A stretch of DNA of 64,000 nt from Limnoperna fortunei (Eukaryota; Mollusca; Bivalvia; Mytilida; Modiolidae), in the NCBI GenBank assembly GCA_944474755.1, contig OX104117.1, positions 62,363,522 to 62,427,521 on the forward strand, in the 5' to 3' direction. Numbering within the stretch: the stretch's first letter is position 1; the number at the start of each line of letters is the position of its first letter. Below, in pieces: positions 49,825-59,371 of this stretch. Both the position numbers and the translations under genes were made by a program. The notes below the pieces were generated by a model. It did not search any database and was not told the origin of the DNA. It saw only the letters and a list, made by a program, of their open reading frames with translations.

Positions 49825-49938
49825 TCTAATTAAATTTAAATCTTTCACTTGCTCCCCCGTTTTTGTTATGTCGCTGAATGTAGCGACATAGCAAAATGGG
49901 GGAGTGGGGAGCAAGTGAAAGATTTAATTTTAATTAGA
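49825..49938. mobile_element. 114-bp palindromic MITE, copy 1
   Basis: Arms start TCTAATTAAATTTAAATCTT and continue TCACTTGCTCCCCC; the right arm is the complement with few mismatches. The centre TTTTGTTATGTCGCT / AGCGACATAGCAAAA forms a second stem with one mismatch. It begins 41 nt downstream of the slo exon 1 donor. A second copy with the same arms and a different centre is at 53358-53461. There is no coding capacity. Confidence 0.85.
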
Positions 49939-49979
49939 GTCGTTATCGATGCTAGGCTATAGAATAATAATATTCCTAC

Positions 49980-50309
49980 CAGTATTCTACCCGTCATAGT
50001 TTGACCTGATATGAGCTCCCCTGCCCAATCTTTCGCCTCTGTCATCCATCCTATTTCTGGATCAGCTCCTTTCAAGAAAGGGGAAGGTCCGCTTCCACCA
50101 GTAGAAGCCCCTTTTACTGCTGGAAGGGGTCCGGAATGATTTGACACCTTTGCCTGTGGTACCTTCTTTCGTTTGCGGCAACATACCCATATGAAAATCC
50201 GATATAAGGCAATTACCGCAAATCCACCAATAAATGATATAAGACTTGACAAAAGGAAGGTATACCATTTTCTTTCTGATTGACAATGAACCTCGGTGTC
50301 GTTGGGCAT
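49980..50309 (-). CDS. slo: slo/BK channel exon 1 (start codon, S0, pre-S1)
   Basis: First coding exon of the BK (Slo1, KCNMA1-type) Ca2+- and voltage-gated K+ channel, a tetrameric plasma-membrane channel. It encodes residues 1-110. The ATG at 50309 is preceded in frame by a TGA a few codons upstream and has AAA before it, so it is a sound start unless an upstream exon is spliced in. Residues ~15-45 form the extra S0 helix typical of BK, followed by the CysCys-Arg-Lys patch (WVCCRKRK) seen at the inner end of S0 in the family, where cysteines can be palmitoylated. The pre-S1 block WMTEAKDWAGELISGQT is nearly the same as in insect Slo. The Pro/Gly/Ser-rich S0-S1 linker is unlike vertebrate sequence. 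Donor is CTG|GTAGGA, phase 0. The MITE at 49825-49938 lies 41 nt into the following intron. Confidence 0.93.
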
Positions 50310-52149
50310 TTTTTTCCAGTAACTTACAAAATTTCACTAAACACAAATAATAAACTAGGCATCTGATAACATGTCAATTATTAGCGATTAATATTTTTCT
50401 GTTTTTAATCAATTTTCATTTATCCTAATTGTGAATTTTAGTTGTTGTATTTAAATAATATTCCGTCCTGGATCACAGTTCAGTATGTAATCAATCGGTA
50501 TATTCCGTGTAGAGAAAAATTAAAAGGAAATAATGAATCTACTTCATTTTCCACTCACTGACAAGTCCTAGTTTAACCACCAACATTTCTTGTTAGCATA
50601 TCATCCGTTTCGCAACACATTACCAATTAATCGAGTTCAGTTCATGGTTTCTTTGTAAGGTTTCAATCCTATTTTGTTGTCACACAATAACGGTTGACAT
50701 AAATATTAATAGACTGTTACCGAAGTCGATCACTTGTCTCCCATCGGGCTGAACGCTAGCTATTGATCAGCTTCGATTTTCTTACATTTTCTACACCGTT
50801 TTAGCTTCGTCTGAATGACACACATCCATCCATATTTACACTGACTGGATATATGTAACAGTAAACATGATCTCCGTAAAGATTGAAAAAGAAATATATC
50901 TTTGCGCACAATAATATGATATGGTTGATCGATCGTTAACAGAGAAATAAAAGAAAATCGAACACAATTTTTTAAAAATAAAGATCCTTTTAAACAAAGT
51001 GTACGACACGTCGCATGTGCGAGGATATTCTATGTCAATTTGCATATAGGAATTACAATAAACACACACTCACATGTACATATGGTTCTGTTTTACGCCA
51101 TTATCTTATTAACTTGTATATTAATCAACTTATTGCGGTAATAATACATATATGTAAACACTGGATCGTAATTATAGATCACTAACATAATATACCGTAC
51201 AGCTAATTTGTAACAGATTATGCAATTTAATAATATGGTTAGGCCGAGACTAACACACCAAAACCATATAGATGTTAGTCAGCGTCACTATTACTTATAA
51301 GTGGCAAAAATTGTAAAATAAATTCGATTTCACGTGACTTTCTTAATATTAAAAAAAAATCCAGATCATGAAAGAGACGGAAAAATGGTTTAAAAAGGGA
51401 AATGAACTTAATGTAAGTGGTTCGAAAAAGGATTGTTTTTAGATCTTCGAGAAATAGAATGAATATAGACAATATAAACACGTACGAATTACACAACGGT
51501 GCGTAGACTAAGAGCCGAGAGACCGCACTGTCATATAAAAGGTCGATTCCTTTTTCAAATTGTGCACGAAACAAAGGGTACATTCAGCTCAGCAATATGC
51601 GTAGAGCCGAGTGACCGCACTGTCATATATAATTGGGTATAATTCAGCTCAGCAATATGCGAAACTTTTCATCCCTTAAAATCTTAAGTAAAAGCACGTA
51701 GTTTAGAAACATCTCTCACCGGTACCCGATTTCCCTATAGACTATAAATAAAAAGCAAGATCTATTTACCCATACGGAGCCCACTTGTTAACCTTGGTTC
51801 ATAGAATTTAGCAGATAGTCAAAGGGAGATAACCTACTGTCATAAAAACGTTTCCATCCTTATACATTCTGAAAAAATGCCAAGCTTTATAATAAATACA
51901 CAAGAGCACAGAATGCACAAAATTGACTCTTTTACATGAATCTACCGATACAGATTAAAAATTCATTAGGAATCTTTGAACCATTGTTGGCATTAGAAAT
52001 ATAATTAGCATAAAAGACAATCGTTTTTTAAAATTGGATTGCTTCCTATGTTTTGAAACACATTCCAGCAAATTTTATATTTTAAGAAAAATGTTCCATT
52101 GATAATTGTTTTACTGTTCACTACTACCGGTAAAGTTTATTTATTTTTA

Positions 52150-52247
52150 TAATGCTGTTTAACGTCATTTTTCCAGATTTGTTGACAGACCACGTGATCA
52201 ACAGCAGACGACCTACCTTAACCAATCGGCCACCGAGACCCCCTAAC
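52150..52247 (-). repeat. SINE fragment with intact box A region
   Basis: On the minus strand: GGGGGTCTCGGTGGCCGATT, GGTTAAGGTAGGTCG, TTGATCACGTGGTCTGTCAA, then a jump to GACGTTAAACAGCAT near the tail. The middle of the SINE, including box B, is deleted. Confidence 0.7.
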
Positions 52248-53357
52248 AGTTTAATATTAAATTGGTTGTTTAAAAAATGGGACAAATAGCGACTTAACAG
52301 CAACAACAAAGACAAATAACACCTATATGATACTTTATGCATGGTACATAAAACCACTCAATTATGCATGTATAAAACGTTCTTGTATATATATGTTATT
52401 TCCTCGGACTTAAATCAATTTTTGGTTTATTACAGATGAATTCACAATTTATAATTCTAACATTTCCGTATAAGAGGCTTACAAGATCTATAGATATAAC
52501 CTGACATATAATTTTCTCTTTTGTTATTATAGTATATTTATAGATTTTTATTCTCTTTCTTTGCTTCCAGCAACACAAAATGATAATTTGTTTAACCTAT
52601 TTAGAAGTCTGTACTGTCGGTAAAAAGAAAACTTCATATGAATTACGATATTCATGCAATAATTTCGACAACGTTACATTTCGTTTGCATGTATAATTTC
52701 AGATCAGAAAGTTTTTTGTTTGAATTACTATGGCTTGCATAATTTCACATTTTATTACAAACGGCTCTAAATGAGGGAACATTATAGTGGACCAGCATAT
52801 TACAAAAAAAAAGTTATTTAAAAAATATACCCGTTCTGTCTGATGATTGGTAAGCATTGAATAGATGAGAGCTTTTGAAGTGATGTGTTCTTCAATAATA
52901 CAAATACCTCATTATAACGAACCCATTGAAAGCACCGTCATAGACAAACATTACAGTATACTATACAACAATATCATCATTTGTTACAATTATATTTTAA
53001 ACACAGGTACTTCATCTGTAAGTGCATGTAAATAGTAAAGGTTACCTTGATTTCCGTTCTAGCGACTTTATCAAAATTAAAGGAACCAAATTTATTCACA
53101 TGGATTGGTGTGATGGGCTTTCTATGTAAAATTTATTAACCTTCAAAAATATATTCATAGTTCAAATCGTTTATTACAGGAATTCAATAAGGTTAATTGA
53201 TTACGATGTCAAATGTAAACGTTTTTTTTCTGTGCAGATATGAATTACAACAACGTGTAAAAACACCTTAGTGCAAATCTTCCAGTTGATGTTATTCACT
53301 ATGATATAGTATAATTTATCCTCTGGAGAAAATACACTATACACGAAAGAAATAATC

Positions 53358-53461
53358 AATCTATTTAAATCTTTCACGTGCTCCCGTTTTTTATTATTGT
53401 GGCTTCAAAGCAACAATAACAAAAAGGGGGAGCAAGTGAAAGATTATATTTTAATTAGATT
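53358..53461. mobile_element. Palindromic MITE, copy 2
   Basis: The left arm AATCTATTTAAATCTTTCAC with GTGCTCCC pairs with the right arm GGGGGAGCAAGTGAAAGATT, followed by ATATTTTAATTAGATT. The centre TTATTATTGTGGCTT / AAGCAACAATAACAA forms an inner stem. Arms match copy 1 at 49825-49938. It lies ~3 kb upstream of the slo start codon. Confidence 0.85.
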
Positions 53462-53919
53462 GAGAAATAACGGTTACTTTACGTTAACTTTACTTTTCTT
53501 TACATTATATGTCCTGTGGCATTTAAAGGTGTTTTTCATGCCAAGCTGTGATCTCATTCTCATTACCATGTGCTAGATTTGTGTGTCAATTGAACTTCTG
53601 TTATTTTTTTCGTATATGTACCTCGATCTTCCTTGTTTATCAGAATAAACATGAGAAAAATCTTGGTTGTAAAAAGGCTATAGTTTTAGATATCGCAGTA
53701 TTTATTGTATGTGAACCATAAAGAGGTACCAGAAAAGTAAAAAAAAAAACTAGAGGCTTCCAGGAGCCTGTATCGCTCACCTGAACCTGACAATTCTTCC
53801 TTTTTATCTAGCCTATCTTTCCTATAAGGAATTATCCAACACTTCTGCAAAAAGCATTAATTTTGACGTTTTAAGGGGAATAACTCCTATAAAGAGTTGT
53901 CCAACATATTCATAGGCCG

Positions 53920-54010
53920 AATTTTACTGCCGCTATAATCCGAAGTTAGTTTTGTCATTTGTCGGATTAACCTCGCAAAAAAAAAAGCGAGGGTACGATT
54001 ATTCGTTCTA
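53920..54010 (+). repeat. Short dispersed repeat (TAATCCGAAGTTAGTTTTGT), copy 1
   Basis: GGCCGAATTTTACTGCCGCT, ATAATCCGAAGTTAGTTTTG, GGATTAACCTC, an A run, GAGGGTACGATTATTC. The same sequence occurs in reverse at 60765-60870. Here it contains a small stem CCTCGC-A10-GCGAGG. It interrupts a family B monomer, so it is probably a mobile short element; its ends could not be fixed. Confidence 0.6.
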
Positions 54011-54159
54011 TAATCTTCATATCATCTGAGAATCTTGTAGAGTTTTTGATGCAGAGGAAGGAGGCACACGTCAGATTTCCTGTATCTGATATACTTTTTT
54101 TAACTATAAGCCAAACATCATCCTCACAAGTCAGGGCTTCTGTGTCCACATGTGTCCAC

Positions 54160-54548
54160 GAAACCCTGACAAACTTAGCCAGGAAATTCCCGGGATAGAT
54201 TTTCATATGACGTCAAACCTTCAAAATATCAACTAATGAAATTGCTTGAAAGAAGCATTTGTTTGGCAGTAGTCATTCTTACTCATTCTTGAGTGGGAAG
54301 AAAACGTAACGCAACTAATAAATAACGCGGTAATAACAAACTATTAACACTACTGTACAAAATACACTGACTTTCACATCGTCTATGCAACACATCCGTT
54401 TGGTTTATTTACAATCGACTTCGGGATATCTCCTAACCAAGCCGCGAATTAAAGCGAGCTTTTGATTGGCTACATCCATGTATGATGTAGCCAATCAAAA
54501 TAATGACTTCTAGCCCGAGAATTTCCTAGCTAAGTTCGTCAGGGTTTC
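54160..54548. repeat. Inner foldback unit inside the 4-kb TIR element
   Basis: Ends of 35 bp (54160-54194 and 54514-54548) are inverted repeats matching at 32 positions, starting GAAACCCTGAC. Inside is a perfect 17-bp stem, TTTTGATTGGCTACATC at 54460-54476 with its complement at 54484-54500, around a 7-nt loop. It lies directly between the outer left TIR and the 3' tail of the retrotransposon. It is non-coding. Confidence 0.75.
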
Positions 54549-54709
54549 AATGATGATAATCAGCAATATCCGCTGGGCAGACATCACGATGATATTGGGC
54601 TATATATTACAAGTGTGCACCTTGGAGCCATGGTGCCAAAATTAAAAATCATTTCATTAAAAGCTAACATGTATTTATACTGTACATCAAAGTTTAAGTG
54701 AGTAAGATA

Positions 54710-56351
54710 TTATCCCCTGACTGCCGCCTTGAAGGCGTCAAGGTCCGGTGAAGTGACTGTTCCAAGTGATAGTTGGTTCCAGAGGATGATACATCTAGGG
54801 AAAAATGAATGTTGATAGGCTGTTATGTTTCCTCTTATGGTTTGAAATTTAAGTTCATTTGAATTACGGGTGGATCGGACTATGGCTGGCGTGGGATGGT
54901 ACAGTTGTGGTATGGCAATCAGGTTATTAACAATCTTGTACATTAGTATGACATCAGATGCATTTCGTCTTTGTTGTAGTGTACTCCATTTCAGTTGTTC
55001 GATCATTGCCGTGGTGCTGTCAGGTTTCAGGTAGTTATGTGGTTTGTTCAGTTCAAAGCGAGCTGCATTCTTTTGGACTTGCTCTAGCATGTTGATGTAT
55101 GTTCCTGTGTGTGGACTCCAGATGAATGAGCAGTATTCAAGTTTTGGTTTTACAAGGCTGGTGTTAGCTCTTTCTTTGACTTTTACTGGACAATTTTTCA
55201 GGTTCCTCTTTAAGAATCCAAGGACTCTAAATGGTTTGGGTGTTACTTGGTCTATATGCTGGTTATACTTCATTTTATGGCTCAATTCAACTCCAAGGTA
55301 AGGGTGGTGTTCGACTGTGGTGAGATTTTGTCCCTGCATCTGGTATGGGAAGTTACTTTTGGACCTTTTGTTGGTTGCTTGCATAATTGCACATTTCCCC
55401 ACATTGAACTCCACCTGCCAGGTATCTGCCCATTCGTGTATGGTGTTTAAGTCTTCCTGTAGAGTATGATGGTCACTCATGGCTGTTATGGGTCGATAAA
55501 GGACACAGTCGTCTGCAAATAGTCGGACTGTGGATCTAATGTTGTCGCTCATGTCATTGATAAAGAGTAAGAATAGAGTTGGTCCCAATACTGTGCCCTG
55601 TGGGACTCCAGATGTTACTTGACACTACTGGATTGTTTCACCTTCTACTACAAGTTGGTTTCTGTTAGTGAAGAATTCGTCAATCCATTTTCTGGTTGTT
55701 CTTGTGATGCCATAGTACTGTAGCTTTGTTGATAGTCTTCGATGAGCGACTTTGTCAAAAGCCTTGGAGAAGTCTAGTATCGCAATGTCAACCTGGGTGT
55801 TCTTATCTATGGCTCTGGAAATGTCGTCTGTTATCATTAGTAGTTGGCTCTCGCAAGATCTTTTTGCACGGAAGCCATGTTGGTACTCATTAAGTATGTT
55901 CTGGCTGTCTAGGTGGTCCATAATCTGAGAATATGTTCTAGTATTTTGATGCTACATATGTCAATGATACAGGTCTATAATTAGCTGGCTTTGATCTATC
56001 TCCTTTCTTGAATACTGGCACTATGTTTGCATTTTTCCAGTCCGATGGTATCTCTGATGTATCTATGGGATGTTGTTAAATAAGCGTTAGGATGTCTGAT
56101 GTTACTGGTGACGTTTCTGTTAGTATCCTTATTGGGACTTGGTCTGGTCCTGTAGCTTTGCTAGGGTTGAGTCTGTTGATGGCTTCTACACCATTCCTGC
56201 TTATCTTTATGTTGTTCATGGGTAAGTATGGGAAGCTGGCTTTGACTGGCATATTCTCAATATCTTCTTTAGTAAAGACAGAAGTGAATTGTTGGTTAAG
56301 GACTTCTGCTTTCTGTTCGGCTGTTTCAGCTAGTGTTCCATTAATTTTCAC
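54710..56351 (-). pseudogene. CR1-like reverse transcriptase domain, broken
   Basis: Reverse transcriptase of a non-LTR retrotransposon, read on the minus strand. The first block (56351-56076) has LNPSKATGPDQVPIRIL, a typical finger motif. After a frame change, 55921-54710 is one frame interrupted by a single TAG at 55625-55627. It contains LDFSKAFDKVAH (catalytic motif A), SGVPQGTVLGP and FADDCVLY (catalytic YxDD-type box as FADD), then a C-terminal region ending FKAAVRG with a stop at 54710. The catalytic aspartates are present, but the stop and frameshifts make this a dead copy. Similarity of motifs and layout places it in the CR1/L2/jockey group; CR1-like is my best estimate. Confidence 0.9.
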
Positions 56352-56499
56352 GGTGTTTATTCCAATTGTATCCTGTTTTTTTGTTTTTGATGAACTTCCA
56401 GAATTTTTTGGAGTTGTTGTCTTTTTCTGGGTCCAACATGTTGTTGAGATAGTTGTAGTAGCTGATGTGTAGCTTGTTCCTAATTTTGTTTCTGATGTC

Positions 56500-57600
56500 T
56501 CTAAATGCTGCCTTATTCTTTTGTGGTGTGTTTCTTTACTTTGTTGTAAATTCGTTGCTTCTTTCTAACAAATCTTTTTATCTCTGGGGTCATCCATGGG
56601 ACATCTGTGTGTCTTCCAAGTTTCTTCTTTGGGATGTTTTCACTCATACATGTGCGCATATTGTTCTTAAATTCAGTCCAGTATTCTTCTACAGATGGTC
56701 TTGGTCCAGCCGAGTGTTGCTCTTTCATAAATATCTCTTAGTTCTGTTAGTTTCTCTATGATCTTTTCCCAGTTGGCTTTCCTGTATTTGTGTACTGTTC
56801 TTGGTTGTTGTTTCCTTCTCATGGCTCTGATAAGTGTTGTTACTGTGAGTGTATCGTGGTCACTCTTGCCGACAGGAGGGCATGTCGAATGTCTCATGAC
56901 TAATGATGAGTGGGAAGTTATTATTAGGTCGAGGATTCTGTCCTTCCTTGTTGGTAGTCGGTTTATCTGTTCTAAGAAGTTGACATTTAGAATATTTATG
57001 AGTGAGTCACTGTGGTGTTTGTTTCTTGCTCCAGTTTGTGTTTTGCCATAATCCCAGACTATATCGCCAAGATTGAAGTCACCGGCAAGAAATATCTTTG
57101 CGTTCCTGTAATTGCTGTTGGTCTTGATCTTAGATACTGATTTTTGTAGTTCCTCGATTGGTTTTTGGTCTGAATCTGGTGGTCTATAATAAGCTCCAAC
57201 TAGTATTGGTCATCTGGGTTTGCTTGTATCTTTATCCACCTGATTTCACAGTCTGTATTTATGTCATTGCATTCATTGCATTCATCAGCTTTAATATCAG
57301 GTCTTACTAGAATTATGACTCCACCTCCATCTTTGTTTATAAGCTCTTTTCGATCTTTCCTATAGGCGTTGTATTGGTGTTCTGGTGGTATACCATGTGG
57401 TAGTAATTCAGCCGAGTTATAGCTTGGGTCTAGGTGACTCTCTGTTCTAATGATTATATATCTGGAAGGGAGCTTGTAATGATATTATAAAGTTCTTTGC
57501 CTTTGTTGGGGATGCTCGGAAAGTTTATTACTAGCATGCTGAGGTAATTCTTGTGTGGTTTGGTGTTTTGATTGCTAGTTGGTGATATGCTGCGAGCTGT
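56500..57600 (-). pseudogene. APE-type endonuclease domain of the CR1-like element, broken
   Basis: Minus-strand fragments in several frames. Near 57480-57590 is the domain start (LVINFPSIPNKGKEL). Near 57160-57370 are GGGVIILVRPDIKADE and VGAYYRPPDSDQKP. Near 57020-57080 is the GDFNLGDIVWDYG motif, and near 56860-56890 is GKSDHDTL, the SDH motif of apurinic-type endonucleases. A linker to the RT domain follows (NWEKIIEKL, KKLGRHTDVPWMTPEIKRF). Frameshifts and stops occur several times. Order and spacing relative to the RT are normal. Confidence 0.85.
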
Positions 57601-57639
57601 ACATGTGGATGAAGGGGACTTTCATGTGTACTGTAGCTT

Positions 57640-58108
57640 GTTGTAGAGTGTATCGGCGATTTAGATATGTTTGGCAGTTGGTTTTGTGCCCCCCCCCCGA
57701 TGTTTTGGGGACGAAGTTGCAATAGGTATCAGAGAATCTGATACACTATTGTGCCGCATTACGCTATCATCTATATCATACTCTGTGCTGTTGTTGATAT
57801 TTGATTGTTCATTGTGTGATGTTGGGATACATGCAGTTGTAAATATGTTTGTTATCTCTACTTGATCTTTTTGTTCAAAGAAAGTGGTTGACAAGTTTGG
57901 CAGTCCGCACTGGAAGCAAATCCAGCTTAGGTTGTTACCTTGTATTATAGATGTGTGGTTTGACATTTGTAAACTTTATGTGGTACCATACATCGCATCC
58001 ATCACATTGGAGGGCTCTTGCATTCCATAACACATTTTTCTCGCATATTCCACATGGGTATTTGACTGATGGTGAGCCAGGGTTGGTTTGTACATCCCCT
58101 GCTTGAAG
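57640..58108 (-). pseudogene. PHD-finger N-terminal region with 2A-like motif, broken
   Basis: Minus strand. GDVQTNPGS at 58073-58099 resembles the 2A consensus D-x-E-x-N-P-G-P but with Gln for Glu and Ser for the last Pro; an in-frame TAA lies at 58112-58114. It is followed directly by KYPCGICEKNVLW and LQCDGCDVWYH, then after a +1 frame change by LSWICFQCGLPN. The Cys/His pattern is that of a C4HC3 PHD finger, though the frameshift hides the His-x2-Cys link. PHD domains and 2A-like sequences are both known from CR1-type elements. A Ser/Thr/His-rich linker to the endonuclease follows. Confidence 0.75.
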
Positions 58109-59371
58109 GTATTAGCAGGTACAATTAGCAGGTAGTGGACACATGAGGACACTGAAACCCCGACTTGTGAGGATGGCCAAACATTATATATCTTGACACC
58201 CCCCGCGGTTCTATTTTAAGACAATAGCCATGTTGGTGGTCAGCTGTCATGATTTGCGCAATTTTGGTAGAGGACATCCTAAAGATGTGTTCAAATTATC
58301 AAAGCAGTCCTTTCATTGGTTTAACAGGAGAGGAATTTTTTTAATTAATTTAAATTGATTAAAAAAAGTGGAATAACTCATAAACGGTTCTGGCCCTTTA
58401 GTCAATTTAGGTGAACAATTAGGCAAAGCTAACTTTTCCTCTAGTTCTAACAATTTTCAACATTTTAGGAAAAAATATAAATAAATCATCCACTTGAATG
58501 GAAATAACTCCTTCAAGGGGTTGTCGTACAACTTCGAGTCAATGAAGAGTTTTGTACAGCTTTTGATGCTGAAGAAGTAAGGTTTCTACTATCTGTTTTA
58601 CTTGTTGAATTTGTTGAAAGCCAAAAACTGTATTTTGACATCTACCCTGTTTTTTAGCCAAGGCGGCCATGTTGGTTAATCTGCGGTTATGGTTTGTGCA
58701 AACTTGGTAGAGGACATTTGATTAATGATGTGTACAAAGTGGTTTCAGATGAGAAGATTTTAAAAAATCAATTAAAACCAGGAACCTATAAATCTATTAG
58801 TTATACTAGTCCCAGATTAAAACCGGTCAAAAAAACAGTTCAAGGGAAATTACTCCTAAACAATTCATCAGACAATCTTGCCCCTAAAGTCATTTTTGTA
58901 GCTCCCATAGAGCTAAAAAATTAAACACTGCTAACTTTTTCTCTAGTTCTAATAATTTGTAAGATTTTGAGGACAAAATGGCAAATGTCATAAATTTTGA
59001 CAATTAAAGGGCAATAACTCCTACAAAGAATTGTCATACAACTTTCGACTCAATGGAGACTTTTGTAGAGCTTTTGATGCTGAAGAAGGGGGTTCACTTT
59101 GATTTTCCTGTATCCGTTATACTTTCTGAACTGTAGGGTAAAAACTGTATTTTGACCCCCCACCCCACACACCCAGTTCTATTTTTAGCTAAGGCCGCCA
59201 TGTTGGTTGGTCTGCGACCATGATGTTTGCAAACATGGTAGAAGACATTTTACTGATGATAAGTGCAAAGTTTCAAAGCAATCTTTTCAGTGGTTTTGGA
59301 GAAGAAGATTTTTTAAAGAAAATTAATAATCACGATGACGAGGGACGCCAAGTGACGGCAATAGCTAAAAA

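Larger units (their letters stand above)
46163..49979 (-). other. slo intron 1
   Basis: A 3.8-kb intron, somewhat GC-richer than the others. It contains a perfect inverted repeat at 46234-46359 near its 3' end, C runs near 46955, a (CT)n microsatellite at about 47608-47655, a diverged duplication (48210-48325 and 48427-48520) and a palindromic MITE at 49825-49938 near its 5' end. Several open frames of 60-110 codons matched nothing I recognise. Confidence 0.7.
50310..53751. other. 5' flank of slo; no gene recognised
   Basis: This should contain the slo 5' UTR and promoter, but no TATA box or initiator could be assigned with confidence. It holds a diverged direct duplication around 51508-51660 (GCCGAGNGACCGCACTGTCA and TTCAGCTCAGCAATATGCG twice), a SINE head fragment at 52150-52247 and MITE copy 2 at 53358-53461. 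Open frames are short and unrecognised. Confidence 0.6.
54119..58175. mobile_element. 4,057-bp TIR element with perfect 9-bp TSD
   Basis: GCCAAACAT occurs immediately on both sides (54110-54118 and 58176-58184) and the interrupted family B sequence is continuous across it. The terminal inverted repeats are 41 bp (54119-54159 and 58135-58175), matching at 37 positions and starting CATCCTCACAAGTC at both ends. A 9-bp TSD with long TIRs is typical of Mutator-like elements (Merlin elements have 8-9 bp); assignment is inferred, as no transposase is visible. The interior is an inner inverted-repeat unit (54160-54548) and a CR1-like retrotransposon on the minus strand. The DNA element was probably non-autonomous and received the retrotransposon later. 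Confidence 0.85.
53752..59371 (+). mobile_element. Family B element split by a 4-kb TIR insertion
   Basis: It starts AGAGGCTTCCAGGAGCC and TGTATCGCTCACCTGAACC; monomers follow to 54118 and resume at 58176, ending GACGAGGGACGCCAAGTGAC with AATAGCTAAAA. Removing 54119-58175 and one TSD copy leaves ~1.56 kb, like the intact copy at 27549-29019. A ~95-bp insertion around 53920-54010 is also present. The terminal GGTGAGCTA hairpin is lost, so this copy is old. Confidence 0.7.

Noticed and set aside
49866..49979. Extension of the exon 1 frame past the donor
   Set aside because: The open frame continues into intron 1 only by chance and reaches the MITE; the family sequence resumes exactly at exon 2.
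51275..51583. 102-codon minus-strand frame upstream of slo
   Set aside because: Low-complexity hydrophobic composition, no homology, overlaps a local duplication.
55044..57051. Plus-strand open frames opposite the reverse transcriptase region
   Set aside because: They are antisense shadows of the CR1-like coding region.
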